The notes beneath the pieces were generated by a model. The model was given only the letters and a program-made list of their open reading frames with translations. It was not told where the DNA came from and made no database searches. 64,000 nt of DNA, taken from NCBI RefSeq assembly GCF_009724245.1, contig NZ_WNNK01000001.1, positions 186,001-250,000 of the forward strand. The letters run 5' to 3'. Shown piece after piece: positions 1-8,929 of this stretch. The position numbers were made by a program, and so were the translations under genes. The stretch's first letter is position 1. Each line of letters begins with the position of its first letter. The stretch comes from Pseudomonas spelaei. GTDB lineage: Bacteria; Pseudomonadota; Gammaproteobacteria; Pseudomonadales; Pseudomonadaceae.

Positions 1-2
1 CC

Positions 3-734
3 GATGCCCTCGATGAATGGCGAAAGGGAGCCAACGACGCGTTTGACGAGTACGCGAAGAAGTCGGGTACTGTCGCCGAACAATCGAAGGCCGTATTCAC
101 CGGTGCTTTCAAGGCGATGGATGATGCGGTTCTGGCATTTGCGACCACGGGCAAATTCAACTTCTCCGACTTTGCCAAGTCGGTACTCAAAGATATGGCC
201 ATGTTGGCAGCCAAGACGGCGGCATCCAGTGCGCTGAGCTCGTTGTTGAGTTTTGCGGGTTCGGCGCTTTCGAGCTTGTGGCCAGGTACAGGTGCCGCAG
301 CGAGTACAGCAGTAGGCCCAGGTGGCTACACCAACGCAGTCAAGACGCCAATCGACTTCAAATACTCACCTTCCAGTGCTGCTTTCGCCAACGGCGGCGC
401 CTTCACCAACTCCGTCGCCACCGGCCCGACCCTGGCCCCAATGGCCCTGTTCGGCGAAGCCGGCCCGGAAGCCATCATGCCCCTCAGTCGTGGTTCCGAC
501 GGTTCCCTCGGCGTGCGTGCATTGGGCGGTGGACAGCAGGGCAGCACCAGCAGCAACCAGGTAGTGATCCAGCAGACCATCAATGTCGCCGACGGCCAGG
601 GTGCAGGTGCTGATATGAACTCCCAGAACGTCGCCAAGGCCTATGCCGGTTCCGCCCGTCAAGGCGCTGCCGAGCAGATTGCCCGTGACCTGAAACCGGG
701 TGGGCAGATCTGGTCCGCCATCAATGGCCGCTGA
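3..734 (+). CDS. Phage tail tape measure protein, C-terminal part (5' end outside window)
   Basis: The reading frame is open from the window edge, so the N-terminus is missing and only about 243 residues are seen. The tape measure protein sets tail length and is packed inside the tail tube. The segment fits the C-terminal domain of the lambda gpH family: a helical stretch (AFKAMDDAVLAFATTGKFN, then FAKSVLKDMAMLAAK), a Gly/Ala/Ser-rich hydrophobic part, and the motif FGEAGPEAIMPLSR that is typical just before the end of this family. It is followed by gpM, gpL, gpK, gpI and gpJ types in lambda order, which supports the call. Any ATG inside the visible part (for example at 117) is internal and not the true start. 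Confidence 0.9.
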   Translation, partial: DALDEWRKGANDAFDEYAKKSGTVAEQSKAVFTGAFKAMDDAVLAFATTGKFNFSDFAKSVLKDMAMLAAKTAASSALSSLLSFAGSALSSLWPGTGAAASTAVGPGGYTNAVKTPIDFKYSPSSAAFANGGAFTNSVATGPTLAPMALFGEAGPEAIMPLSRGSDGSLGVRALGGGQQGSTSSNQVVIQQTINVADGQGAGADMNSQNVAKAYAGSARQGAAEQIARDLKPGGQIWSAINGR

Positions 735-762
735 CAAGCGACGACTTACGCCTGGAGAAAAC

Positions 763-1101
763 ATGACTACAGAAACCTTCACCTGGGTTCCCAAAGTGGA
801 GCCCGTCGGCAGTGTCGACTTTCGCCTGAAGACGGCCAAGTTCGGCGATGGTTACCAGCAAACGGCTCAGGATGGGATCAACAACAAGAGCCAGTCCTGG
901 CCGTTGACGTTCGTGGGCGAAGAGGCGCGGATCAAGGCCATTATCGACTTCCTGGATCGTCACGCCGGTGCCACGCCGTTTTACTGGACGGCGCCATTGG
1001 CGGCGCCTGCGCTGTATCGCTGCAAGGGGTATCAGCCGACACCGATGGGTGCTGGGGTTTACACCTTGACGGCGACGTTTGAGCAGGCTTTTCACCCCTA
1101 G
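763..1101 (+). CDS. Phage minor tail protein M (lambda gpM family)
   Basis: This 112-residue protein matches the gpM family in length and sequence style: an N-terminal TFTWVPKVEP strand, then GDGYQQ, and a C-terminal YTLTATFEQAF. In lambda, gpM is added at the tail tip with gpH and gpL. The ATG at 763 is chosen over an upstream in-frame start because it has a clear Shine-Dalgarno (GGAG at 754-757, within GCCTGGAG) and avoids overlap with the tape measure gene. It lies directly between tape measure and gpL, as in lambda. Confidence 0.9.
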   Translation: MTTETFTWVPKVEPVGSVDFRLKTAKFGDGYQQTAQDGINNKSQSWPLTFVGEEARIKAIIDFLDRHAGATPFYWTAPLAAPALYRCKGYQPTPMGAGVYTLTATFEQAFHP

Positions 1102-1124
1102 ATCCTGGAGGGGCGACCCACACA

Positions 1125-1147
1125 CCCCGCTCACCGCGGGGTTTTCT
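1125..1147 (+). terminator. GC hairpin with T-run between gpM and gpL genes
   Basis: A perfect 6-bp stem CCCCGC/GCGGGG with a 5-base loop is followed by TTTTCTTT. It looks like a weak intrinsic terminator, but the T-run flows directly into the Shine-Dalgarno of the next gene, and tail genes must be co-transcribed, so it more probably tunes expression or stabilises RNA ends. Confidence 0.6.
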
Positions 1148-1163
1148 TTGCCCGGAGAGTCAT

Positions 1164-1847
1164 ATGTCCATCACCGCAGATATCCAGACCCTGGAGCCCG
1201 GGGCCTGGGTGGAGCTTTTCGAACTCGACGCTAGTGCCCTGGGTGCCGAGTTGTACCGGTTTCACGGTTACCCGCAACAATCCTCGATCTTCTGGCAGGG
1301 TCACGAATATTCGCCTTGGCCGATCCAGGCCGAAGGTTTCGAAATGTCGGGGCAGGGCACACAACCCACGCCGACGTTGGCAGTGGGCAACGTCGGTGGC
1401 TTTATCACCGCCCTGGTGCTGTATTTCGAAGACCTCGTAGGCGCGCGGTTGATCCGTCACCGCACCCTGGGCAAGTACCTCGACGGTCAGCCCGAAGCTG
1501 ATCCAGAAGAAGAACTGCCACCGGACATCTGGTACGTCGAGCGCAAGGTCGCTGAAAGCAGCGAGACCGTGAAGTTCGAACTGGCCAGTGCGCTGGACTT
1601 CAACGGCGTGCAACTGCCGCGTCGGCAAATCGTCGCTAACGTCTGTTGGTGGCTGAGCTGCGGTGGTTACCGTGGTCCCTACTGCGGCTACAACGGCGGC
1701 CCGGTGGCCGATGCCAATGACGTGATCGTCACCGACGCCGCCAAGGATAAATGCGGCGGCCGCCTCAGCAGCTGCAAGCTGCGTTTCGGCGAAAACAATC
1801 CGCTGCCCTACGGATCATTCCCGGCCGCCGGACTGCTGCGGAGCTGA
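1164..1847 (+). CDS. Phage minor tail protein L (lambda gpL family)
   Basis: The protein has 227 residues, close to lambda gpL. Lambda gpL is a tail-tip protein whose C-terminal domain binds a 4Fe-4S cluster through conserved cysteines. Here the C-terminal third carries cysteines in VCWWLSCGGYRGPYCGYN and KCGGRLSSCKLRF, consistent with such a cluster site. The N-terminal two thirds hold the usual beta-rich part (TLEPGAWVELFELD). The ATG at 1164 follows CGGAGAG. The stop is two bases from the gpK start, so the two are probably translationally coupled. Confidence 0.9.
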   Translation: MSITADIQTLEPGAWVELFELDASALGAELYRFHGYPQQSSIFWQGHEYSPWPIQAEGFEMSGQGTQPTPTLAVGNVGGFITALVLYFEDLVGARLIRHRTLGKYLDGQPEADPEEELPPDIWYVERKVAESSETVKFELASALDFNGVQLPRRQIVANVCWWLSCGGYRGPYCGYNGGPVADANDVIVTDAAKDKCGGRLSSCKLRFGENNPLPYGSFPAAGLLRS

Positions 1848-1849
1848 CC

Positions 1850-2623
1850 ATGAACAAGACCAACCTGACGGCCATTACCCGCCACGCTGTGGCCGACTAT
1901 CCCAACGAATGCTGTGGCCTGCTGATTCGCGAAGGGCGCAAGCGCGTGTACGTGCCTTGTCGCAACACCGCGACGACCCCAAGCGAGCACTTTCGCCTGG
2001 CACCCGAAGACTACGCCGCAGCCGAAGAGCGGGGCGAAGTCCTGGCGGTGATCCACAGTCACCCGGATTACCCGGCGACGCCCAGCGAAGCCGATCGCGT
2101 GGCGTGCGAGGCCTCAGGTTTGCCCTGGCACATCCTCGAAGTACGCAAGGGTGACGACAACATCGTCCGCCCAGGCGAATGGGCCAGCCTCACGCCGAAC
2201 GGCTACCAGGCGCCCTTGATTGGCCGTGCATTTGCCCATGGCGTGCATGATTGCCTGAGCATCATCCTCGACTACTACCGTCGGGAAATGGGCATTGAAC
2301 TCGGGGATTACCAACGTGAGGATGGCTGGTGGGACAACGGCGGCAATCTCTACCTGGACAACCTGCCCGCCGCCGGTTTCGATCAGGTCAGCCGTTTGCA
2401 GCAAGGCGACATTGTGCTGATGCAGATTCGCTCGCCAGTACCTAACCACGCGGCGATTTATCTCGCCGACGGCGTCCTCAAGACCGAGCCCGAACACTAC
2501 CCGGCACCCGGCTCGATCCTGCACCATCTCTATGGGCGCGACAGCAAACGCGACACCTATGGCGGGTATTGGGGCGAGGTGACGGTCAGTTACTGGCGGC
2601 ATCGGCAGCTCATCAACCACTAA
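1850..2623 (+). CDS. Tail assembly protein K: JAMM + NlpC/P60 domains
   Basis: This 257-residue protein has two domains as in lambda gpK. Residues roughly 1-110 form a JAB/MPN-like fold with a complete JAMM motif, HSHPDYPATPSEAD (H-x-H-x7-S-x2-D), plus an upstream Glu in NECCGLL. Residues about 120-250 form an NlpC/P60 cysteine peptidase-like fold, with a candidate catalytic Cys in GVHDCLSII and His in PNHAAIYLADG. In lambda, gpK acts in tail-tip assembly. The peptidase could act on peptidoglycan or on tail proteins; which one cannot be seen here. The ATG at 1850 begins two bases after the gpL stop; a longer frame extends upstream inside gpL but is not needed. Confidence 0.9.
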   Translation: MNKTNLTAITRHAVADYPNECCGLLIREGRKRVYVPCRNTATTPSEHFRLAPEDYAAAEERGEVLAVIHSHPDYPATPSEADRVACEASGLPWHILEVRKGDDNIVRPGEWASLTPNGYQAPLIGRAFAHGVHDCLSIILDYYRREMGIELGDYQREDGWWDNGGNLYLDNLPAAGFDQVSRLQQGDIVLMQIRSPVPNHAAIYLADGVLKTEPEHYPAPGSILHHLYGRDSKRDTYGGYWGEVTVSYWRHRQLINH

Positions 2624-2656
2624 TCACGCGGGCGGTTCATTCGCCTGGAGGATGCC

Positions 2657-3289
2657 ATGCATCATGAAAAAGTCAGGACGGTGCGCCTCTACGGCACCCT
2701 GGGCGCAAGCTTTGGGCGTGTGCATCGGTTGGCCGTCAGTAACGCGTCGGAAGCGATTCACGCGCTGTGTATTTTGGTGCCTGGGTTCGAACGGTTCCTG
2801 ATGGAGTCCAAGGACAAGGGCGTGACGTATTCGATATTCCTGGGCCGGGAAAATATTGGCCAGGATCGGCTCAAGGCGCCTTCGGGGGTGTCGGATATTC
2901 GGATCGCGCCGGTGCTGATGGGCAGCAAGCGTGCGGGCTCGATGCAGACCATTATCGGCGTGGCGCTGATTGTGGCGGCTTCGTATTTTTCCGGTGGCCT
3001 GGCCTCCGCTGGCGGCACCTCGACGTTGATTGGCGGTACCGCCACAACCGGCTGGACCTTCGCCGCCAGCATGGGGATCTCCATGGCCATGGGCGGCGTC
3101 GCACAGCTGATGTCGCCGATGGCCAAAGGGCTCGGCACGATGGACCGCCCGGAAAATCGCGCCAGCTACAGCTTCAACGGTCCTGTCAATACCACGATTC
3201 AAGGCAGCCCGGTGGGCCTGCTTTATGGTGAGCTGACGGTGGGCAGCGCAGTGATCAGTGCTGGGGTATATGCGCAGGATCAGCTCTAG
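2657..3289 (+). CDS. Tail assembly protein I, copy 1 (lambda gpI family)
   Basis: A 210-residue protein of the gpI type: a ubiquitin-like N-terminal part (TVRLYGTLGASFGR, ending near residue 100 with IRIAPVLMGSKRAG), a hydrophobic Gly/Ala-rich middle with two likely membrane-type helices (about 100-155), and a C-terminal PENRASYSFNGPVNTT...SPVGLLYGEL...YAQDQL. In lambda, gpI is needed for tail-tip assembly and is not kept in the mature tail. The SD GCCTGGAGG lies 7 bases before the ATG. It is followed by a paralogue of the same architecture. Confidence 0.88.
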   Translation: MHHEKVRTVRLYGTLGASFGRVHRLAVSNASEAIHALCILVPGFERFLMESKDKGVTYSIFLGRENIGQDRLKAPSGVSDIRIAPVLMGSKRAGSMQTIIGVALIVAASYFSGGLASAGGTSTLIGGTATTGWTFAASMGISMAMGGVAQLMSPMAKGLGTMDRPENRASYSFNGPVNTTIQGSPVGLLYGELTVGSAVISAGVYAQDQL

Positions 3290-3339
3290 CCGCGCGTTCA
3301 AAAATACCCTGCGACCTGCAGGTAATCTGGAGAGCCTCC

Positions 3340-3948
3340 ATGGAATTGGCAGTCGAACAACACACGATGCGAACGGTTCTGTTGTCAGGATCCCTCGCCA
3401 AACTTTTCGGCCGAGAGCATCGCGTGACAACCTCGGGTGGGTTCAGGGATGTGATGGGGTACTTCAAACAGTTTCCCGGTTTTGAACGTTACATGGTGGA
3501 AAGCGCTGACAAGGGCCTGCGATTCGCGGTGTTCAATGGCAAGCGCAACATCGCCGAAGAAGAGATTCAGAAACCCTTGGGCAAGGAGGTGATCCGCATC
3601 GCTCCGGTGTTGACGGGGTCCAAGCGTGCAGGTGGTTTGCAGACGATCGTTGGGGCGGTATTGATGGCCGTCGCGTATTTCAACCCGTTCGGTTTCCTGA
3701 CCGGCCCGGCCGCCAGCATGTTGATGCTGGCGGGCGCGTCAATGGCGGCAGGAGGGGTCATGCAAATGCTGTCTCCCCCACCCAAGGGCCTCGGGTCTCA
3801 AGACAGCCCGGACAATCGCCCCAGCTACAGCTTCAACGGCCCAGTCAATACCAACGCCCAGGGCAACCCGGTGGGCCTGCTGTACGGCCAGTTGATCACC
3901 GGCAGTTCCGTGATCAGCGCCGGGATCTACGCCCAAGATCAACTCTAA
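3340..3948 (+). CDS. Tail assembly protein I, copy 2 (tandem paralogue)
   Basis: This 202-residue protein repeats the architecture of the preceding gene: ubiquitin-like N-terminus (TVLLSGSLAKLFGREHRV), the shared IRIAPVLTGSKRAGG, a hydrophobic middle, and the shared C-terminus PSYSFNGPVNTNAQGNPVGLL ending in YAQDQL like copy 1. Lambda has only one gpI, so this is a tandem duplication or a second family member acquired side by side. The two copies differ most in the N-terminal 90 residues and in the hydrophobic segment, which speaks for an old duplication and possibly split roles. The SD CTGGAGAG precedes the ATG. Confidence 0.88.
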   Translation: MELAVEQHTMRTVLLSGSLAKLFGREHRVTTSGGFRDVMGYFKQFPGFERYMVESADKGLRFAVFNGKRNIAEEEIQKPLGKEVIRIAPVLTGSKRAGGLQTIVGAVLMAVAYFNPFGFLTGPAASMLMLAGASMAAGGVMQMLSPPPKGLGSQDSPDNRPSYSFNGPVNTNAQGNPVGLLYGQLITGSSVISAGIYAQDQL

Positions 3949-3966
3949 CGTTCTTCCTCTTCAACC

Positions 3967-3994
3967 AGCCCGCCATTGCGCGGGCTTTATTTCG
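3967..3994 (+). terminator. Hairpin with T-rich tail between gpI-2 and gpJ genes
   Basis: A perfect 7-bp stem AGCCCGC/GCGGGCT with a 6-base loop is followed by TTATTTCGCC, which runs into the gpJ Shine-Dalgarno (GAAGGAA). It resembles the elements at 1125 and 10581. It is probably a weak terminator or attenuator inside one operon. Confidence 0.55.
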
Positions 3995-4008
3995 CCTGAA
4001 GGAAAGCC

Positions 4009-7000
4009 ATGACTGACCTCACTCTCACTGGCAGTAAAGGTGGCGAGTCCAAGCCACGCCCCTCCGTGGAGGCGCCAGACAGCCTGCAAAGCACGGCCTA
4101 CGCCCGGATTCTCGATCTCGTCAGTGAAGGCGAGATTGTCGGTTTGAAAAACGATAAGCGCTCGGTGTTTCTCGACGAGACGCCCCTGGCCAATGAAGAT
4201 GGCAGTCTCAACTTCAGTGGCGTGACCCTAGACACCCGCAACGGCACTCAGGACCAGACCTACATCCCAGGCTTCCCGGCGGTAGAAAATGAAAGTTCGG
4301 TATCGATCGAGCTGCGCAGCGACCAGCCCTGGACCAAGGCCTACTCCAACCTGCAACTGTCAGCCGTACGGATTCGCCTGGCCGTGACGCGCCTGTCGCA
4401 GACCAACACCAGCAATGGCGACACCAACGGCTACACCGTCAAATACGCGATTGACCTGTCCACCGATGGCGGCGCGTTCGTCGAGGTGCTGGCCGCTGCC
4501 TTCAGCGGTAAAACCACCACCAAGTACGAGCGTTCCCACCGGGTCGACCTGCCGCCGGCAAAAAGTGGCTGGACCGTGCGCGTGCGTCGGATCACGCCCA
4601 ATTCCACCAGCGGCACGATTGCCGATACCACAACGGTGGAGTCGTCCACCGACATCATCGACGCCAAACTGCGCTATCCCGGCTCGGCCATCATCGGCCT
4701 GCAATTCGACGCCTCGCAGTTCCAGTCGATCCCCTCGCGCTCCTTCGAACTGCGTGGCCGGATCATCAAGGTACCGAGCAACTACGACCCGCAAACCCGC
4801 ACCTACAGCGGCGTGTGGGACGGTACCTTCAAATCCGCCTGGACCGACAACCCGGCCTGGATCTACTACGACTTGCTGTTGCACCAACGCTACGGCCTGG
4901 GTCATTTGCTCAACGCTGGGCAAGTGGACAAATGGGAGCTGTACCGCATCGGCCAGTACTGCGACCAACCGGTGTCCGACGGCAAGGGCGGCACCGAGCC
5001 GCGCTTCACCTGCAACCTGTACCTGTCGGTGCGTGCCGATGCATTGAAGGTACTGCAAGACCTGGCGACTACTTTCCGTGGCATGTCCTATTGGGGCGCC
5101 GGATCGGTAATGGCCGTGGCGGACATGCCGGAAGACCCGGTCTACACCTACTCCAACGCTAACGTCATTGGCGGCCAGTTCGTCTACGGCGGCTCCGCGA
5201 AAAAGACCCGCTACACCGTGGCCCTGGTCAGTTGGAACGACCCCACCGACTTCTACCGCCAGAAGGTGCAATACGTCGACGACGCCGAAGGCATTGCCCG
5301 CTACGGCATCCAGCAAACCGAAATCAGCGCCACCGGCTGCACCTCCCAGGCCCAGGCCCAGCGGATCGGCAAATGGGCGCTGCTGACCAACCGCCTGGAA
5401 ACCGAGAGCGTCACCTTCTCCGTTGGTTTGGACGGCACCCTGGCGCGTCCAGGACAAATCATCCGCGTCGCCGACAACGACCGCGCCGGTCGCCGTATCG
5501 GCGGTCGCCTGCGTGCCGCTACGCTCGACACCCTCACCCTGGACGCCGAAGTCAAAGCCAGCGCGGGCGACACCCTCACCCTGGTGATGCCCAACGGCAA
5601 GGCCGTTTCCCGCGTGATCAAATCGGCCAGCGTCAGTGCCGAGGAGGCAGGCGAGCAGCATGTGGTGCTGGAAACCAAACTGGATGAACTGCCACCGGCC
5701 CAGTCCATCTGGGCGATTGACTCAGCAACCCTGGCGCTGCAGCAGTTTCGCGTGTTGTCGATTTCCGAGGACTTCTCCGATAACGAAATCAAATACAGCC
5801 TGAGCGCCGTCAAACACGTCCCGAGCAAATTTGCGGCCATCGACAACGGTGCGCGGATTGATAGCCCACCGATCACCGTCATCCCACCGAGCGTGCAAGC
5901 CGCGCCGGCCGGCGTCACGGTCAGCAATGACCATTTCGTCGAGCAGGGCAGTGCGGTCAATGTCATGACCATCGACTGGCAGCGTGCGGCCAATGCAATT
6001 GCGTACGAAGCCTACTGGCGCAAGAACGACGGCGAGTGGATCTACGCCGGTCGTACGGGGGGCAATTCGATTGAAGTGTCCGGGATCTATGCCGGGCGTT
6101 ATGTGGCCAAGGTTCGGGCGATCAATGCGCTGGATATTGGCTCGCTGTACAGCGAGTCTGTGGAGACTGTGCTTAACGGCAAGACCACACTGCCGCCGAC
6201 AGTGGCGGCGCTGACGACTGAGTCGTTGGTGTTTGCGATCAAGGTGAAGTGGCAGATTCCCCAGGGGGTTGGTACGGCGGATTTGCAGCGGACAGAGATC
6301 TGGTATGGCAAGAATTCCGACCTGGTGTCGGCGATCAAGCTTGGGGATTACGCGTATCCACAGACCGATTTGACCATGATGGGGTTGGGGGCGGGGACGT
6401 CGTTGTTCTTCTGGGCACGGTTGGTGGATCGCACCGGGAATATTGGGCCGTGGTTTCCGACGGGGTCTGGTGTGCTGGGGCAAAGCAGCTCGGATGCTTC
6501 GCCGATTCTCGATCTGATTGCGGGGCAGATTGCTGAGACTGAGCTGGGTAAGCACCTGCGAGATCGGATTGAGCTGATTGATGGTGTGGGCGCGGGCTCG
6601 GTCAATGAGCGGTTGGATAAAACGCGCAAGGAGTTGGAAGGGCTGGTTGATCAACTGACGGATGCGTTGCTGTATGACTCGGCCAAGGCGTATGCCAGTG
6701 GGGAGTTTGTGCGGCTGGGGCAGCATCTCTACCAGGCGGTTGCTTCGGTACCGGCGGGTAATGCACCACCGAATACGACGTATTGGTTGGATATTGGCAC
6801 CCTTGTTCAGACGACGGCGGCGCTGGCTACGCAGATGCAGCAGAACTCGGCGGCGATTGCTCAGCAGGGTAATGACATTAACGCTCAGGCCCAGCAGTTG
6901 AGTGCTGTGAGGGCCACGGTTAATGATCCTGTCACGGGTGTGAGCGCTACGGCTAATGGGCTAAACACCTTGAAGGCTACGGTGACCACACTGGATGGCA

Positions 7001-7857
7001 AGGTCACTACTACGGCGGAGCGGGTTGATGGCATTTACTTGCAGGTTAATCCGCCTATGCAGGGTGATGAATCGGGGTGGCAAGGCTCCGAGCAGAGTAA
7101 CGTCGGCGTCTGGTCGATTCAGTCCGCGATTATCGAAGGTGACCTAATCCAGGGGCGGCGTACGGAAGCGGTGGAGGTAAAAAATGCAGCGAACACCGCT
7201 GCTGTTCAGTCTGAACAGACTGCACGTATCAATGCCGATGGAGCACTTGGTAGCAGGATAGATACCGTTACGGCGCAGGCTGACGCCAACAAAGCAACTG
7301 TTCAGAGTGAGATCACCGCACGGACCAATGGAGACCAGGCCCTCGGCCAGCGCATCGATACGGTCCAAACCACTGTGGGCGGTCATACGTTGGCTATTCA
7401 GACCAATGCAACGGCCATTCAAACGGTAGGCGGCAAGATCGCGGCCAATTGGTCCGTGCGTATGCAGTACGACACCGGGAATGGAGTCTACAAGTACGCC
7501 GGTATTGGCCTGGGCTTGGAGAACGGCTCGGGCGGTCTACAAAGCCAGTTCATAATCGATGCTGACCGTTTCGCTATTGGGCAGGCGAATAAGATTCCAT
7601 TTGCAGTGCAGGACGGGCAGACGTTTATCCAAGCGGCCTTTATCCAGGACGGCACGATCACGAACGCCAAAATCGGAAGTTTCATCAGTTCGACGAACTA
7701 TGTCGCGGGACAGTCGGGTTGGCGGCTGGACAAAAACGGAACGTTTGAGATCAACGGGCCCGCATCTGGCGGAGGAAAGCTGACCATAACCAATCAACTG
7801 ATCCAGGTATTCGACGCAGGAGGAAACCTTCGGGTAAGGATGGGTATTTGGGGATAA
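4009..7857 (+). CDS. Host-specificity tail tip protein J
   Basis: At 1282 residues this is near lambda gpJ in length (1132). gpJ forms the central tail tip and binds the host receptor. The N-terminal 600 residues are the conserved tip core (start around STAYARILDLVSEGEIVGL, then WTDNPAWIYYDLLLHQRYGLG). Residues about 620-800 hold fibronectin-III-like modules. From about 900 on there are long helical, coiled-coil-like stretches with imperfect repeats (QSEQTARINADGALGSRIDT versus QSEITARTNGDQALGQRIDT), followed by a beta-rich end (ADRFAIGQANKIPFAVQDGQ) like the DUF1983 region of J proteins. Codon choice drifts from C-ending in the first half to mixed, more AT-rich at the 3' end, suggesting a mosaic, exchanged receptor region. 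Confidence 0.93.
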   Translation: MTDLTLTGSKGGESKPRPSVEAPDSLQSTAYARILDLVSEGEIVGLKNDKRSVFLDETPLANEDGSLNFSGVTLDTRNGTQDQTYIPGFPAVENESSVSIELRSDQPWTKAYSNLQLSAVRIRLAVTRLSQTNTSNGDTNGYTVKYAIDLSTDGGAFVEVLAAAFSGKTTTKYERSHRVDLPPAKSGWTVRVRRITPNSTSGTIADTTTVESSTDIIDAKLRYPGSAIIGLQFDASQFQSIPSRSFELRGRIIKVPSNYDPQTRTYSGVWDGTFKSAWTDNPAWIYYDLLLHQRYGLGHLLNAGQVDKWELYRIGQYCDQPVSDGKGGTEPRFTCNLYLSVRADALKVLQDLATTFRGMSYWGAGSVMAVADMPEDPVYTYSNANVIGGQFVYGGSAKKTRYTVALVSWNDPTDFYRQKVQYVDDAEGIARYGIQQTEISATGCTSQAQAQRIGKWALLTNRLETESVTFSVGLDGTLARPGQIIRVADNDRAGRRIGGRLRAATLDTLTLDAEVKASAGDTLTLVMPNGKAVSRVIKSASVSAEEAGEQHVVLETKLDELPPAQSIWAIDSATLALQQFRVLSISEDFSDNEIKYSLSAVKHVPSKFAAIDNGARIDSPPITVIPPSVQAAPAGVTVSNDHFVEQGSAVNVMTIDWQRAANAIAYEAYWRKNDGEWIYAGRTGGNSIEVSGIYAGRYVAKVRAINALDIGSLYSESVETVLNGKTTLPPTVAALTTESLVFAIKVKWQIPQGVGTADLQRTEIWYGKNSDLVSAIKLGDYAYPQTDLTMMGLGAGTSLFFWARLVDRTGNIGPWFPTGSGVLGQSSSDASPILDLIAGQIAETELGKHLRDRIELIDGVGAGSVNERLDKTRKELEGLVDQLTDALLYDSAKAYASGEFVRLGQHLYQAVASVPAGNAPPNTTYWLDIGTLVQTTAALATQMQQNSAAIAQQGNDINAQAQQLSAVRATVNDPVTGVSATANGLNTLKATVTTLDGKVTTTAERVDGIYLQVNPPMQGDESGWQGSEQSNVGVWSIQSAIIEGDLIQGRRTEAVEVKNAANTAAVQSEQTARINADGALGSRIDTVTAQADANKATVQSEITARTNGDQALGQRIDTVQTTVGGHTLAIQTNATAIQTVGGKIAANWSVRMQYDTGNGVYKYAGIGLGLENGSGGLQSQFIIDADRFAIGQANKIPFAVQDGQTFIQAAFIQDGTITNAKIGSFISSTNYVAGQSGWRLDKNGTFEINGPASGGGKLTITNQLIQVFDAGGNLRVRMGIWG

Positions 7858-7861
7858 TAAG

Positions 7862-7884
7862 GGAGGGCCGAAAGGCCCTTTTCG
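7862..7884 (+). terminator. Hairpin after gpJ gene
   Basis: The sequence AGGGCC-GAAA-GGCCCT followed by TTTC forms a short strong hairpin right after the gpJ stop. It could terminate part of the transcripts before the variable receptor-region genes. Confidence 0.6.
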
Positions 7885-8184
7885 GTGAATGAAATGACAG
7901 TGCAAGGGCTACAGGTTTTAGCGGCTGACGGGTCGATTGAGGTTGATCTGGGGCAGCGCATGGGTGTTTTTATCGGATCAACCGATACCGGAGGGGCTGA
8001 TGGATTTCACAACAACGCCCTTCTCTCACAAGGAAAGCCTTTTCACAGCATTGTGCTAATGCAGGAAGGGAGCACGCTCACGACGTATATGGGACCAAAA
8101 GTCACGTTTAGCGGTAGCGTCATGTCGTGGGTTTATCCATATCCGACAAAGCCTAACTACAGGATTTTCTACGGAATACGATAA
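7885..8184 (+). CDS. Small tail-tip/receptor-region protein, unknown function
   Basis: A 99-residue protein (or 96 if the ATG at 7894 is used; the GTG at 7885 is the first option and neither has a good Shine-Dalgarno). It has no membrane segment or signal. Its start (GLQVLAADGSIEVDLGQRMG) has the style of small Pseudomonas phage proteins encoded next to gpJ: a short strand, DG, and a second strand. The next gene begins with the same pattern (GIEIRNPDSTIQISDEYSNL), so the two may be related. It is less GC-rich than the rest of the cluster. A role in tail tip decoration or receptor contact is an inference from position only. Confidence 0.7.
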   Translation: MNEMTVQGLQVLAADGSIEVDLGQRMGVFIGSTDTGGADGFHNNALLSQGKPFHSIVLMQEGSTLTTYMGPKVTFSGSVMSWVYPYPTKPNYRIFYGIR

Positions 8185-8895
8185 ATGCGATCAGGAATAG
8201 AGATACGGAATCCCGACTCTACAATTCAGATTAGTGATGAGTACAGCAACTTGCGCGTAGCAAGTAAACAGGTATTCAAACAAGGGGTTGTTGGTAACGG
8301 CATATACACCACCACAGTTGATGCACCCATCGCTTATCCGTTCATGGCTATCTACTGCGCAAACGCAAATGTTGGACTTATGTACACGCAAGTAGTGAGT
8401 GCCTCAACCATTAGGTATACGTTATTTGTAATTGCGGATATTAGTCAGTCAACGGTTATTGAATACTATTTCTTCGATAAGACGGTCGCGGGAGGAGCTC
8501 TAGGGATACAGGTATGGGATGCTCTAGGAAATATGTCCTACAACTCAAGCAATATTTACGCAGATATCGTGGATAACATCACATCGCCAAATCCTATAGC
8601 CCTTGTAGGTAATCACTTTTACAAGCCAGGGAAGCAGTACGCAGTTATTTACGGCGCCCAAGTCGGGGAGAGAGAGATAACCTGGGGTGAGGCGGGAGGA
8701 AACCTTGTCACAAGGGCGGAGTTCCATTTCGGTCTAGGATCAAAGTCTATATCTGGCGGAGTTAACATGGCATGGGAGACTTACTTTGACTTTTCTCAAA
8801 CCATCCCAGGGAGTGTTCGACCTAACGAGACGTACAAGATGGAAGCAACACAAGTTCTGGTTGTTGATATTACGAGAGCCAGGGCTCACCTGTAA
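8185..8895 (+). CDS. Tail-tip/receptor-region protein, unknown function
   Basis: A 236-residue protein whose ATG directly follows the stop of the preceding gene, with no spacer, so translation is probably coupled. It looks beta-rich, without membrane segments (TYTTTVDAPIAYPFMAIYCA-like strands, EYYFFDKTVAGGALGIQVWD). The N-terminus has the same pattern as the preceding protein. The sequence has clearly lower GC and rarer codons (ATA, AGA, CTA) than host genes, a sign of recent exchange. I do not recognise a named family with certainty; the position between gpJ and the fibre suggests a structural or receptor-binding role. Confidence 0.7.
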   Translation: MRSGIEIRNPDSTIQISDEYSNLRVASKQVFKQGVVGNGIYTTTVDAPIAYPFMAIYCANANVGLMYTQVVSASTIRYTLFVIADISQSTVIEYYFFDKTVAGGALGIQVWDALGNMSYNSSNIYADIVDNITSPNPIALVGNHFYKPGKQYAVIYGAQVGEREITWGEAGGNLVTRAEFHFGLGSKSISGGVNMAWETYFDFSQTIPGSVRPNETYKMEATQVLVVDITRARAHL

Positions 8896-8929
8896 AAAAT
8901 GAGAACCAACTCACAACTCGGGAGTTACT

